A stretch of 64,000 bases of DNA from Parapristionchus giblindavisi (Eukaryota; Nematoda; Chromadorea; Rhabditida; Diplogasteridae), in the NCBI GenBank assembly GCA_943737045.1, contig CALSFV010000114.1, positions 124,001 through 188,000 of the forward strand, read 5' to 3'. The notes under the pieces were generated by a model. It saw only the letters and a list, made by a program, of their open reading frames with translations, made no database searches and was not told the DNA's origin. Both the position numbers and the translations under genes were made by a program. Shown one piece after another: positions 45,005 to 57,600 of the stretch (position 1 is its first letter; every line of letters starts with the position of its first letter).

Positions 45005-47186
45005 ATGTCGGATGGAGTGCGAGAGTGGGATATCACCGTTGGAAGGCTGTTGGAGTTGAGTGGAAAGAAGAAAGGGAGTTCAGAGTTGGCCAGGGAGGTC
45101 CTCAAACTTACCGGAATACAGCTGGATCACGGTGAGTTGATGTTTCATTGGAGAATTAAGTTTATTTGAGTCAGTTATTGATGTTACTTTTACTTCGGAG
45201 CGACCATTTTGATATCAAAATTATTCATTCACTTATCTATCTATCTATTTGTTTATTTATATATTTAATATTAATTGATTTATTCCAGACGGATTCAAGA
45301 GAGCGTCGACATTCCTCAGGAGAGCGGTTGAGGAAGCGAAGAGGACGATTCGGAACATCAGGAGAGGAATCGATCCACAGGATGAGTCTTTCTTTCTTAC
45401 TTCTTATTGTGGACTAGCCACTTACCTGAACGTCCCTATCTCTCTTCCCGCTATTCCAGTGGCTCCTCCACCACTTTCGCTAAATCCGAACCCGATTGTT
45501 CCCCTTGTTTCCACTTCTCGAAAGAGCATTGCGAGTCGGTGTGACAACTGTGTTGAGATGGCTCGTCAGAACAAGAACATCTCAGCACAGCTGCTTCGAG
45601 CACGAAAAAGACTGCTCGCAAGAGTGCCAAATCGTGATTCAAAGAAGCGGTTGATTGTTGCGAAACTCAAAAGTCGCATCAATTCGCTGCAATCTGCGAA
45701 TCGGAAATGGTCTTTTACGAATAGTTATCTTCGTGAAAAGGTTTCTGCCATGTCTGAGAGACTCTCGAGCCTCGAAAATGAGTGTCGGTTCTCGGAGAAT
45801 GCTTGCGTGGAGACTCAAGAGTCCCTACTCAAGCTTCAATCGAGGTCCGTTACTTTATTCGAAGGAACGAGTTTCACACCGGATACTGTAGCTACCGTAC
45901 TCGAACTCACTGATCTCGGAGTTTCTGATGAGAAAGTGGGGCGGGTGTTGGAATCGGTTTCGAAACTAGTGGGGGTTAAGCTGGATCGCGTACCTTGTCC
46001 CAGTACTGTTCGCAATTACGCCGTTGCAAGTCTTACCGTGGCGAAGGCACACGCTTTTGAACGCCTCGATCAAGCAATTGAACGGGGTCAACATGTGTGT
46101 CTTTACTCGGACGAGACGAACAAGCTCGGTGCCAAATTGCAACTGTTTGGGGCGGGGTTGTTGAAGGGAGATGGAGGACAGGAAGTGTTTCTGTTCGGAC
46201 TCGTGCAAGTACCTGACAAGGGCGCCGAGACTGCTTTTACGGTCCTCAAAGACCGTTTGAACAGCCTTGAACAGGTTGAACAGGTTTGAACAGGTTAAGA
46301 GGAGAAATCAGGCGGTAGATGCAATTTCGTCCATTGGCTTTATCACAGCCACCTCTGGCATCACTGCTATCGATTTCCCCTCTCAAACTGCACGGGTAAG
46401 TGCCCTGGTCGCCCAGATTCGTTTCAGGGAGAGGGCCGTGCAGCAGCCGGCGCCCGAGGACAAGATTTACACGCTGAGCAGCAAGGTTTGATTTATCACT
46501 TTGCTATTAACACTCATTTTTTTTATTCCCTGACTCATTATTTTTCCTCTTAGGGAGTCACGTTGGGCGAGGCAGAGCTGAAGAGACGTCTTATCGTTCT
46601 CATCGAGGCAGATCAGAAGGGTTAGTTACATATATTGCATTTATTTTGATCAATTGGCTGACAAACAATTCACGGATTAATTAAAAATAGCAATATTAAT
46701 TATTATTACGCTTTAAAATATTCGAAATGATGCGAGAGTACGGTATTTTGATCTTTGAACCTCTGTCTTTCACTTTAGAAATATCCGTGAAAAGGCCAGG
46801 GTACGGTAGTTTGATCTTTGAACCTTGATATTTCGCTTTAGTAATATCCGAGATATTGTGAGGTCGTTTGATCTTTGATCTAGGATGGAATCAAAACATA
46901 AAATAGTCAGTGTTCGATCACCCGATGCAATCTACTCTGGATTACTGTAATTGTTATTGCAGGTATCCTTCTGACTTCTTCCCTCGACCATTCCCTGTCT
47001 GGTCGTTCCATCCGTCGATGGGAAGAAGAGGTCTGCGAGGACGGAATCGTCTCTTCCGTGGAGAAGAGAGGTGAGACCACTCTGGTCGCCCTCAATTTCC
47101 CCTCTGGTCAGTTGACCCTCCCCCTCTCCCAACTCGAGTTAGCACTCGATGAGGGATCGTTCGATCTACTCGACGATCTCCTCTAA
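45005..47186 (+). pseudogene. Gene of the 8-bp-TSD transposon, unknown family, broken by a 19-bp duplication
   Basis: Exons: 45005-45131, 45289-46485, 46554-46620 and 46963-47186, all with GT..AG introns. The first (MSDGVREWDITVGRLLELSG) joins the second in phase. The second encodes a helical, basic N-terminal part, a predicted coiled coil (SRINSLQSANRKW...REKVSAMSERLSSLENEC), then DLGVSDEKVGRVLESVSKLV, CPSTVRNY and LYSDETNKLGAKLQLFGAGL. The D in SDET could be a first catalytic Asp of a DDE enzyme, but I see no second D or E. The end holds RRWEEEVCEDGIV..LNFPSGQLTLPLSQLE, which could be a small Tudor- or chromo-like barrel. TTGAACAGG-type copies at 46262-46299 add 19 bp and cause a stop at 46287. 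Without those 19 bp the exons total 1596 nt, an exact 531-residue frame. It may be a transposase or accessory gene; no function is assigned. Confidence 0.65.
46258..46301 (+). repeat. TTGAACAGG micro-repeat causing a frameshift
   Basis: TTGAACAG(C/G) occurs four times with 9-10 bp spacing. A 19-bp excess (one 9-bp and one 10-bp unit) shifts the downstream frame. Confidence 0.9.
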
Positions 47187-48003
47187 TTCCATCTAGTCCC
47201 CTCCCATTCTGCCTAGTGTTATCTTGTCCTCCCAGTGTCGCTCATTGTTGTCTAGTTAGTGTAGTTATCATAGTCAGAGTGTATCATATATTATTCCTAG
47301 AGTATTCCAGATTATTGTTGTTGTGTTTTTGTCATTCCATTTCGTTGTTCTTAGTTTCTTGTTTGTTTTCGTTCGTTTTAAACATGTTCGTTGTCATGTT
47401 CCTCATTTCCGGTCCCGTTTTCGGCCTTATCAGGTCTGCTACCGTAACCCTCCCCCTCTTTCCCTTCCTGTAACATTTCTTTCCTGTGAATAATACGGTT
47501 CGCTTGACTGTTCACCTCCCCGTGGTGCGAACTGGACACCATTCGCTTGTTTCCGAAGTTGTACTCTATTTTACAAGTGCTTGGTGACTGAGAAACAGTC
47601 TTTTCCTCTGATAAACTGTCATTTTCTTTGTTTCTACTGTCATTGCACATTATCGATTTTTTTATAGAAATACATTACACATGATTACTCAAGAGAGCAA
47701 TGCAAATTATAAAAAGAATCAGAAGAAACGGCCGAGATTGGACAAAGAAAGGAGACGCCGCGAAGGAAGGAGGGGGGGGGGGGGGCGAGGAGTGAGACAA
47801 GACTCCGCCCCCTCACTCTCTCATCTCGCTTTTTCTGCCTTTCCAACAGTGCGTTGCGCGCGTGGTTTTCGAGCTGTATCTCGCCTCAGAGACAAGATAT
47901 CGACAAACGGCAAAAAGTATCGTCTTATTGGGGTCATGGCACATCGAATCTATGTAATTTCCACTTTCTCAGCGAAAATCGGTTATACACGTTGTGGCCC
48001 CTA
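47187..48003. other. 3' noncoding region of the 8-bp-TSD transposon
   Basis: No gene. A poly-G run at 47773-47785, inverted GAGTGAG/CTCACTC words (47789-47822) and pyrimidine-rich DNA precede the right terminus. An open frame from 47681 runs through into LINE sequence at 48012 only by chance. Confidence 0.6.
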
Positions 48004-48011
48004 CTCATACC

Positions 48012-48361
48012 CCGCTAGATTGTCCTTGTATTCTCTCCCATCTCTGTACCACAGAAGAACAGTAATAGATATTATTTATGCTCTTAAGATCCTTCGTTGT
48101 CAAATAGATTTGCCAGCTAGTCATTTCTTTGTATTTAAACCCACATTTGGTCGTTTATCTTGCTTTGCTTTCCATATCCCTCTCGCTAGACGAGAAAATC
48201 TTAGATCATCTTTCTCTGTTAGAGTTGCTCGTTTTCTGATTAAATTATATTGTATTATTGATTCATCCACCATACAATGTAGCACTCCCGTTATTAAAGC
48301 CAAATTGCTTTCCTCCCAAGATCTTATTGAGAAATTAGGAATCACAATTACCCCTCTTTAG
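48012..48361 (+). pseudogene. LINE ORF2, part 3: C-terminal end
   Basis: Directly after the duplicated CTCATACC the frame reads ARLSLYSLPSLYHRRTVIDI, then YALKILRCQIDLP and VRVARFLIKLY, ending at a stop at 48359-48361. R-L-x-L-x-LPSLxxRR is the usual C-terminal block of CR1/Jockey-type ORF2. The 3' untranslated part and TAAAT tail follow to 48626. Confidence 0.92.
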
Positions 48362-48626
48362 TGCTCTCATTCTAGACTCTCTCGATTCAATCCGATATAT
48401 ATTGAATCATTGCGGACCTCTCCACCGCTAGGCCTTGCCAACCTAACCTGTCATTGATCGCCGTTTGATCTTTGATACAGAGTCTTTTCTGAGCTGCACT
48501 TCCCCTCCTCCCCTTTACCCTCCCCCTCTCCCGATAATTTCTATCTATCCCACAAGCTCTTTTTATCTGTTATTTCAAATGTTGTCGCATCTTATTGATG
48601 TATGATAAATTAAATTAAATTAAATT

Positions 48627-51600
48627 ACTGTATCGTATTATGAAACTGTATTTGTGCTGAAGACGAATATAATGGATTTAATTATATAGTTACTGTTTCA
48701 GACCGAGTCTTTCGAAAAGTATGAGGTCCTTCACGCATCATATTGATTGATCAACAACGACGTAAACTCGACAAGGTTATACAGTGAATTATTGATTGAC
48801 GGATACCGAATAAAGATGTTTACGTGTTGTTGTGATTTCAATCTTTAATCTCTCAGTACTGTATCGTATTATGATACTGTGTTTCTGCTGAAGACGAATA
48901 TAATGGATTTAATTATATAGTTATTATTTCAAACCGAGTCTTTCGACAAGTATGAGGTCCTTCACGCATCATATTGATTGGTTAACAACGATGTAAAATC
49001 TACAAGGTAATACAGTGAATTATTTATTGACCGATACCGAAGAAAGATGTTTACGTGTTGTTGTGATTTTAATATTTGATCTTCTCTCAGTGCTGTATCG
49101 TATTATGATACTGTATTTGTGCTGAAGAAGAATATAATGGATTTTATTATATAGTTACTGTTTCAGACCGAGTCTTTCGAAAAGTATGAGGTCCTTCACG
49201 CATCATATTGATTGATCAACAACGATGTAAACTCGACAAGGTAATACAGTGAATTATTGATTGACGGATACCGAATAAAGATGTTTACGTGTTGTTGTGA
49301 TTTCAATCTTTAATCTCTCAGTACTGTTTCGTATTATGATACTGTATTTATGCTGAAGACGAATATAATGGATTTAATTATATAGTTACTGTTTCAGACC
49401 GAGTCTTTCGAAAAGTATGAGGTCCTTCACGCATCATATTGATTGGTTAACAACGATGTAAAATCTACAAGGTAATACAGTGAATTATTGATTGACCGAT
49501 ACCGAAGAAAGATGTTTACGTGTTGTTGTGATTTTAATATTTGATCTTCTCTCAGTACTGTATCGTATTATGATGCTGTATTTGTGCTGAAGAAGAATAT
49601 AATGGATTTTATTATATAGTTACTGTTTCAGACCGAGTCTTTTGAAAAGTATGAGGTCCTTCACGCATCATATTGATTGATCAACAACGATGTAAACTCG
49701 ACAAGGTAATACAGTGAATTATTGATTGACCGATACCGAATAAAGATGTTTACGTGTTGTTGTGATTTTAATCTTTGATCTTCTCTCAGTACTGTATCGT
49801 ATTATGATACTGTATTTGTGCTGAAGACGAATATAATGGATTTAATTATATAGTTTCTGTTTCAGACCGACTCTTTCGAAAAGTATGAGGTCCTTCACGC
49901 ATCATTTTGATTGATCAACAACGATGTAAACTCGGCAAGGTAATACAGTGAATTATTGATTGACCGATACCGAATAAAGATGTTTACGTGTTGTTGTGAT
50001 TTTAATCTTTGATCTTCTCTCAGTACTGTATCGTATTATGAAACTGTATTTGTGCTGAAGACGAATATAATAGATTTAATTATATAGTTACTGTTTCAGA
50101 CCGAGTCTTTCGAAAAGTATGAGGTCCTTCACGCATCATATTGATTGATCAACAACGATGTAAACTCGACAAGGTAATACAGAGAATTATTGATTGACCG
50201 ATACCGAATAAAGATGTTTACGTGTTGTTGTGATTTTAATCTTTGATCTTCTCTCAGTACTGTATCGTATTATGAAACTGTATTTGTGCTGAAGACGAAT
50301 ATAATGGATTTAATTATATAGTTACTGTTTCAGACCGAGTCTTTCGAAAAGTATGAGGTCCTTCACGCATCATATTGATTGATCAACAACGACGTAAACT
50401 CGACAAGGTTATACAGTGAATTATTGATTGACGGATACCGAATAAAGATGTTTACGTGTTGTTGTGATTTCAATCTTTAATCTCTCAGTACTGTATCGTA
50501 TTATGATACTGTGTTTCTGCTGAAGACGAATATAATGGATTTAATTATATAGTTATTATTTCAAACCGAGTCTTTCGACAAGTATGAGGTCCTTCACGCA
50601 TCATATTGATTGGTTAACAACGATGTAAAATCTACAAGGTAATACAGTGAATTATTTATTGACCGATACCGAAGAAAGATGTTTACGTGTTGTTGTGATT
50701 TTAATATTTGATCTTCTCTCAGTGCTGTATCGTATTATGATACTGTATTTGTGCTGAAGAAGAATATAATGGATTTTATTATATAGTTACTGTTTCAGAC
50801 CGAGTCTTTCGAAAAGTATGAGGTCCTTCACGCATCATATTGATTGATCAACAACGATGTAAACTCGACAAGGTAATACAGTGAATTATTGATTGACGGA
50901 TACCGAATAAAGATGTTTACGTGTTGTTGTGATTTCAATCTTTAATCTCTCAGTACTGTTTCGTATTATGATACTGTATTTATGCTGAAGACGAATATAA
51001 TGGATTTAATTATATAGTTACTGTTTCAGACCGAGTCTTTCGAAAAGTATGAGGTCCTTCACGCATCATATTGATTGGTTAACAACGATGTAAAATCTAC
51101 AAGGTAATACAGTGAATTATTGATTGACCGATACCGAAGAAAGATGTTTACGTGTTGTTGTGATTTTAATATTTGATCTTCTCTCAGTACTGTATCGTAT
51201 TATGATGCTGTATTTGTGCTGAAGAAGAATATAATGGATTTTATTATATAGTTACTGTTTCAGACCGAGTCTTTTGAAAAGTATGAGGTCCTTCACGCAT
51301 CATATTGATTGATCAACAACGATGTAAACTCGACAAGGTAATACAGTGAATTATTGATTGACCGATACCGAATAAAGATGTTTACGTGTTGTTGTGATTT
51401 TAATCTTTGATCTTCTCTCAGTACTGTATCGTATTATGATACTGTATTTGTGCTGAAGACGAATATAATGGATTTAATTATATAGTTTCTGTTTCAGACC
51501 GACTCTTTCGAAAAGTATGAGGTCCTTCACGCATCATTTTGATTGATCAACAACGATGTAAACTCGGCAAGGTAATACAGTGAATTATTGATTGACCGAT

Positions 51601-54600
51601 ACCGAATAAAGATGTTTACGTGTTGTTGTGATTTTAATCTTTGATCTTCTCTCAGTACTGTATCGTATTATGAAACTGTATTTGTGCTGAAGACGAATAT
51701 AATAGATTTAATTATATAGTTACTGTTTCAGACCGAGTCTTTCGAAAAGTATGAGGTCCTTCACGCATCATATTGATTGATCAACAACGATGTAAACTCG
51801 ACAAGGTAATACAGAGAATTATTGATTGACCGATACCGAATAAAGATGTTTACGTGTTGTTGTGATTTTAATCTTTGATCTTCTCTCAGTACTGTATCGT
51901 ATTATGATACTGTATTTGTGCTGAAGACGAATATAATGGATTTAATTATATAGTTACTGTTTCAGACCGAGTCTTTCGAAAAGTATGAGGTCCTTCACGC
52001 ATCATTTTGATTGATCAACAACGATGTAAACTCGGCAAGGTAATACAGTGAATTATTGATTGACCGATACCGAATAAAGATGTTTACGTGTTGTTGTGAT
52101 TTTAATCTTTGATCTTCTCTCAGTACTGTATCGTATTATGAAACTGTATTTGTGCTGAAGACGAATATAATGGATTTAATTATATAGTTACTGTTTCAGA
52201 CCGAGTCTTTCGAAAAGTATGAGGTCCTTCACGCATCATATTGATTGATCAACAACGATGTAAACTCGACAAGGTAATACAGTGAATTATTGATTGACGG
52301 ATACCGAATAAAGATGTTTACGTGTTGTTGTGATTTCAATCTTTAATCTCTCAGTACTGTATCGTATTATGAAACTGTATTTGTGCTGAAGACGAATATA
52401 ATGGATTTAATTATATACTTACTGTTTCAGACCGAGTCTTTCGAAAAGTGTGAGGTCCTTCACGCATCATATTGATTGATCAACAACGATGTAAACTCGA
52501 CAAGGTAATACAGTGAATTATTGATTGACCGATACCGAATAAAGATGATTACGTGTTGTTGTGATTTTAATCTTTGATCTTCTCTCAGTACTGTATCGTA
52601 TTATGATACTGTATTTGTGCTGAAGATGAATATAATGGATTTAATTATATAGTTATTGTTTCAGACCGAGTCTTTCGACAGGTATGAGGTCCTTCACGCA
52701 TCATATTGATTGGTTAACAACGATGTAAAATCTACAAGGTAATACACTGAATTATTTATTGACCGATACCGAAGAAAGATGTTTACGTGTTGTTTTGATT
52801 TTAATATTTGATCTTCTCTCAGTGCTGTATCGTATTATGATACTGTATTTGTGCTGAAGAAGAATATAATGGATTTTATTATATAGTTACTGTTTCAGAC
52901 CGAGTCTTTTGAAAAGTATGAGGTCCTTCACGCATCATATTGATTGATCAACAACGATGTAAACTCGACAAGGTAATACAGTGAATTATTGATTGACCGA
53001 TACCGAAGAAAGATGTTTACGTGTTGTTGTGATTTTAATCTTTGATCTTCTCTCAGTACTGTATCGTATTATGATACAGTATTTGTGCTGAAGACGAATA
53101 TAATGGATTTAATTATATAGTTACTGTTTCAGACCGAGTCTTTCGAAAAGTATGAGGTCCTTCACGCATCATTTTGATTGATCAACAACGATGTAAACTC
53201 GGCAAGGTAATACAGTGAATTATTGATTGACCGATACCGAATAAAGATGTTTACGTGTTGTTGTGATTTTAATCTTTGATCTTCTCTCAGTACTGTATCG
53301 TATTATGAAACTGTATTTGTGCTGAAGACGAATATAATGGATTTAATTATATAGTTACTGTTTCAGACCGAGTCTTTCGAAAAGTATGAGGTCCTTCACG
53401 CATCATATTGATTGATCAACAACGATGTAAACTCGACAAGGTAATACAGTGAATTATTGATTGACGGATACCGAATAAAGATGTTTACGTGTTGTTGTGA
53501 TTTCAATCTTTAATCTCTCAGTACTGTTTCGTATTATGATACTGTATTTGTGCTGAAGACGAATATAATGGATTTAATTATATAGTTACTGTTTCAGACC
53601 GAGTCTTTCGAAAAGTATGAGGTCCTTCACGCATCATTTTGATTGATCAACAACGATGTAAACTCGGCAAGGTAATACAGTGAATTATTGATTGACCGAT
53701 ACCGAATAAAGATGTTTACGTGTTGTTGTGATTTTAATCTTTGATCTTCTCTCAGTACTGTATCGTATTATGAAACTGTATTTGTGCTGAAGACGAATAT
53801 AATGGATTTAATTATATAGTTACTGTTTCAGACCGAGTCTTTCGAAAAGTATGAGGTCCTTCACGCATCATATTGATTGATCAACAACGATGTAAACTCG
53901 ACAAGGTAATACAGTGAATTATTGATTGACGGATACCGAATAAAGATGTTTACGTGTTGTTGTGATTTCAATCTTTAATCTCTCAGTACTGTTTCGTATT
54001 ATGATACTGTATTTATGCTGAAGACGAATATAATGGATTTAATTATATAGTTACTGTTTCAGACCGAGTCTTTCGAAAAGTATGAGGTCCTTCACGCATC
54101 ATATTGATTGATCAACAACGACGTAAACTCGACAAGGTAATACAGTGAATTATTGATTGACCGATACCGAATAAAGATGTTTACGTGTTGTTGTGATTTT
54201 AATCTTTGATCTTCTCTCAGTACTGTATCGTATTATGATACTGTATTTGTGCTGAAGATGAATATAATGGATTTAATTATATAGTTATTGTTTCAAACCG
54301 AGTCTTTCGACAAGTATGAGGTCCTTCACGCATCATATTGATTGGTTAACAACGATGTAAAATCTACAAGGTAATACAGTGAATTATTGATTGACCGATA
54401 CCGAAGAAAGATGTTTACGTGTTGTTGTGATTTTAATATTTGATCTTCTCTCAGTACTGTATCGTATTATGATGCTGTATTTGTGCTGAAGAAGAATATA
54501 ATGGATTTTATTATATAGTTACTGTTTCAGACCGAGTCTTTTGAAAAGTATGAGGTCCTTCACGCATCATATTGATTGATCAACAACGATGTAAACTCGA

Positions 54601-57600
54601 CAAGGTAATACAGTGAATTATTGATTGACCGATACCGAATAAAGATGTTTACGTGTTGTTGTGATTTTAATCTTTGATCTTCTCTCAGTACTGTATCGTA
54701 TTATGATACTGTATTTGTGCTGAAGACGAATATAATGGATTTAATTATATAGTTTCTGTTTCAGACCGACTCTTTCGAAAAGTATGAGGTCCTTCACGCA
54801 TCATTTTGATTGATCAACAACGATGTAAACTCGGCAAGGTAATACAGTGAATTATTGATTGACCGATACCGAATAAAGATGTTTACGTGTTGTTGTGATT
54901 TTAATCTTTGATCTTCTCTCAGTACTGTATCGTATTATGAAACTGTATTTGTGCTGAAGACGAATATAATAGATTTAATTATATAGTTACTGTTTCAGAC
55001 CGAGTCTTTCGAAAAGTATGAGGTCCTTCACGCATCATATTGATTGATCAACAACGATGTAAACTCGACAAGGTAATACAGAGAATTATTGATTGACGGA
55101 TACCGAATAAAGATGTTTACGTGTTGTTGTGATTTCAATCTTTAATCTCTCAGTACTGTATCGTATTATGATACTGTGTTTGTGCTGAAGATGAATATAA
55201 TGGATTTAATTATATTGTTATTTTTTCAGACCGAGTCTTTCGACAAGTATGAGGTCCTTCACGCATCATATTGATTGATTAACAACGATGTAAAATCTAC
55301 AAGGTAATACAGTGAATTATTGATTGACCGATACCGAATAAAGATGTTTACGTGTTGTTGTGATTTTAATCTTTGATCTTCTCTCAGTACTGTATCGTAT
55401 TATGATACTGTATTTGTGCTGAAGACGAATATAATGGATTTAATTATATAGTTACTGTTTCAGACCGAGTCTTTCGAAAAGTATGAGGTCCTTCACGCAT
55501 CATTTTGATTGATCAACAACGATGTAAACTCGGCAAGGTAATACAGTGAATTATTGATTGACCGATACCGAATAAAGATGTTTACGTGTTGTTGTGATTT
55601 TAATCTTTGATCTTCTCTCAGTACTGTATCGTATTATGAAACTGTATTTGTGCTGAAGACGAATATAATGGATTTAATTATATAGTTACTGTTTCAGACC
55701 GAGTCTTTCGAAAAGTATGAGGTCCTTCACGCATCATATTGATTGATCAACAACGATGTAAACTCGACAAGGTAATACAGTGAATTATTGATTGACGGAT
55801 ACCGAATAAAGATGTTTACGTGTTGTTGTGATTTCAATCTTTAATCTCTCAGTACTGTATCGTATTATGAAACTGTATTTGTGCTGAAGACGAATATAAT
55901 GGATTTAATTATATACTTACTGTTTCAGACCGAGTCTTTCGACAGGTATGAGGTCCTTTACGCATGATATTGATTGATCAACAGCGATGTAAACTCGACA
56001 AGGTAATAGAGTGAATTATTGATTGACGGATACCGAATAAAGATGTTTACGTGTTGTTGTGATTTCAATCTTTAATCTCTCAGTACTGTATCGTATTATG
56101 ATACTGTGTTTCTGCTGAAGACGAATATAATGGATTTAATTATATAGTTATTATTTCAAACCGAGTCTTTCGACAAGTATGAGGTCCTTCACGCATCATA
56201 TTGATTGATTAACAACGATGTAAAATCTACAAGGTAATACAGTGAATTATTGATTGACCGATACCGAATAAAGATGTTTACGTGTTGTTGTGATTTTAAT
56301 CTTTGATCTTCTCTCAGTACTGTATCGTATTATGAAACTGTATTTGTGCTGAAGACGAATATAATAGATTTAATTATATAGTTACTGTTTCAGACCGAGT
56401 CTTTCGAAAAGTATGAGGTCCTTCACGCATCATATTGATTGATTAACAGCGATGTAAACTCGACAAGGTAATAGAGTGAATTATTGATTGACGGATACCG
56501 AATAAAGATGTTTACGTGTTGTTGTGATTTTAATCTTTGATCTTCTCTCAGTACTGTATCGTATTATGAAACTGTATTTGTGCTGAAGACGAATATAATG
56601 GATTTAATTATATAGTTACTGTTTCAGACCGAGTCATTCGAAAAGTATGAGGTCCTTCACGCATCATATTGATTGATCAACAACGATGTAAACTCGACAA
56701 GGTAATACAGTGAATTATTGATTGACGGATACCGAATAAAGATGTTTACGTGTTGTTGTGATTTCAATCTTTAATCTCTCAGTACTGTATCGTATTATGA
56801 AACTGTATTTGTGCTGAAGACGAATATAATGGATTTAATTATATAGTTATTGTTTCAGACCGAGTCTTTCGACAAGTATGAGGTCCTTCACGCATGATAT
56901 TGATTGATCAACAGCGATGTAAACTCGACAAGGTAATAGAGTGAATTATTGATTGACCGATACCGAATAAAGATGTTTACGTGTTGTTGTGATTTTAATC
57001 TTTGATCTTCTCTCAGTACTGTATCGTATTATGATACTGTATTTGTGCTGAAGACGAATATAATGGATTTAATTATATAGTTACTGTTTCAGACCGAGTC
57101 TTTCGAAAAGTATGAGGTCCTTCACGCATCATTTTGATTGATCAACAACGATGTAAACTCGGCAAGGTAATACAGTGAATTATTGATTGACCGATACCGA
57201 ATAAAGATGTTTACGTGTTGTTGTGATTTTAATCTTTGATCTTCTCTCAGTACTGTATCGTATTATGAAACTGTATTTGTGCTGAAGACGAATATAATAG
57301 ATTTAATTATATAGTTACTGTTTCAGACCGAGTCTTTCGAAAAGTATGAGGTCCTTCACGCATCATATTGATTGATCAACAACGATGTAAACTCGACAAG
57401 GTAATACAGTGAATTATTGATTGACGGATACCGAATAAAGATGTTTACGTGTTGTTGTGATTTCAATCTTTAATCTCTCAGTACTGTATCGTATTATGAT
57501 ACTGTGTTTGTGCTGAAGATGAATATAATGGATTTAATTATATTGTTATTTTTTCAGACCGAGTCTTTCGACAAGTATGAGGTCCTTCACGCATCATATT

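Larger units (their letters stand above)
44240..48003. mobile_element. 8-bp-TSD DNA transposon (hAT- or KDZ-like), 3764 bp
   Basis: The ends are TAGGGGCCGCAA at the left and TTGTGGCCCCTA at the right, inverted with one mismatch over 12 bp, flanked by the exact duplication CTCATACC. An 8-bp TSD with a YAGGG-type end suits hAT; KDZ elements also make 8-bp TSDs. It carries one spliced plus-strand gene (45005-47186) that I cannot place in a family. Noncoding sequence before it (44240-45004) has inverted AACGAGATGAG-type words. After it (47187-48003) comes a G13 run (47773-47785) and an ACTCCGCCCC module resembling the GCTCCGCCC near its left end. Confidence 0.9.
40668..48626 (+). mobile_element. 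LINE (CR1/Jockey/L2-type non-LTR retrotransposon), split by a DNA transposon
   Basis: The left satellite stops at CAGTACT (40667) and resumes at 48627 with ACTGTATCG, so only 3-4 bp (ACT or TACT) is duplicated. The element has a ~90-bp 5' leader, ORF1, ORF2 and a ~265-bp 3' region ending in TAAAT pentamers (about 48604-48626). Net length without the nested insertion is about 4.19 kb. ORF2 has an endonuclease and a reverse transcriptase but no RNase H that I can see. A short oligomeric tail and an RRM-like ORF1 fit the CR1/L2/Jockey group; the exact clade is open. Confidence 0.9.

Noticed and set aside
47681..48361. A 226-codon gene beginning at 47681
   Set aside because: Its first ~110 codons are noncoding transposon end including a G13 run. 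Only the part after 48011 is coding, and it is the LINE ORF2 C-terminus.
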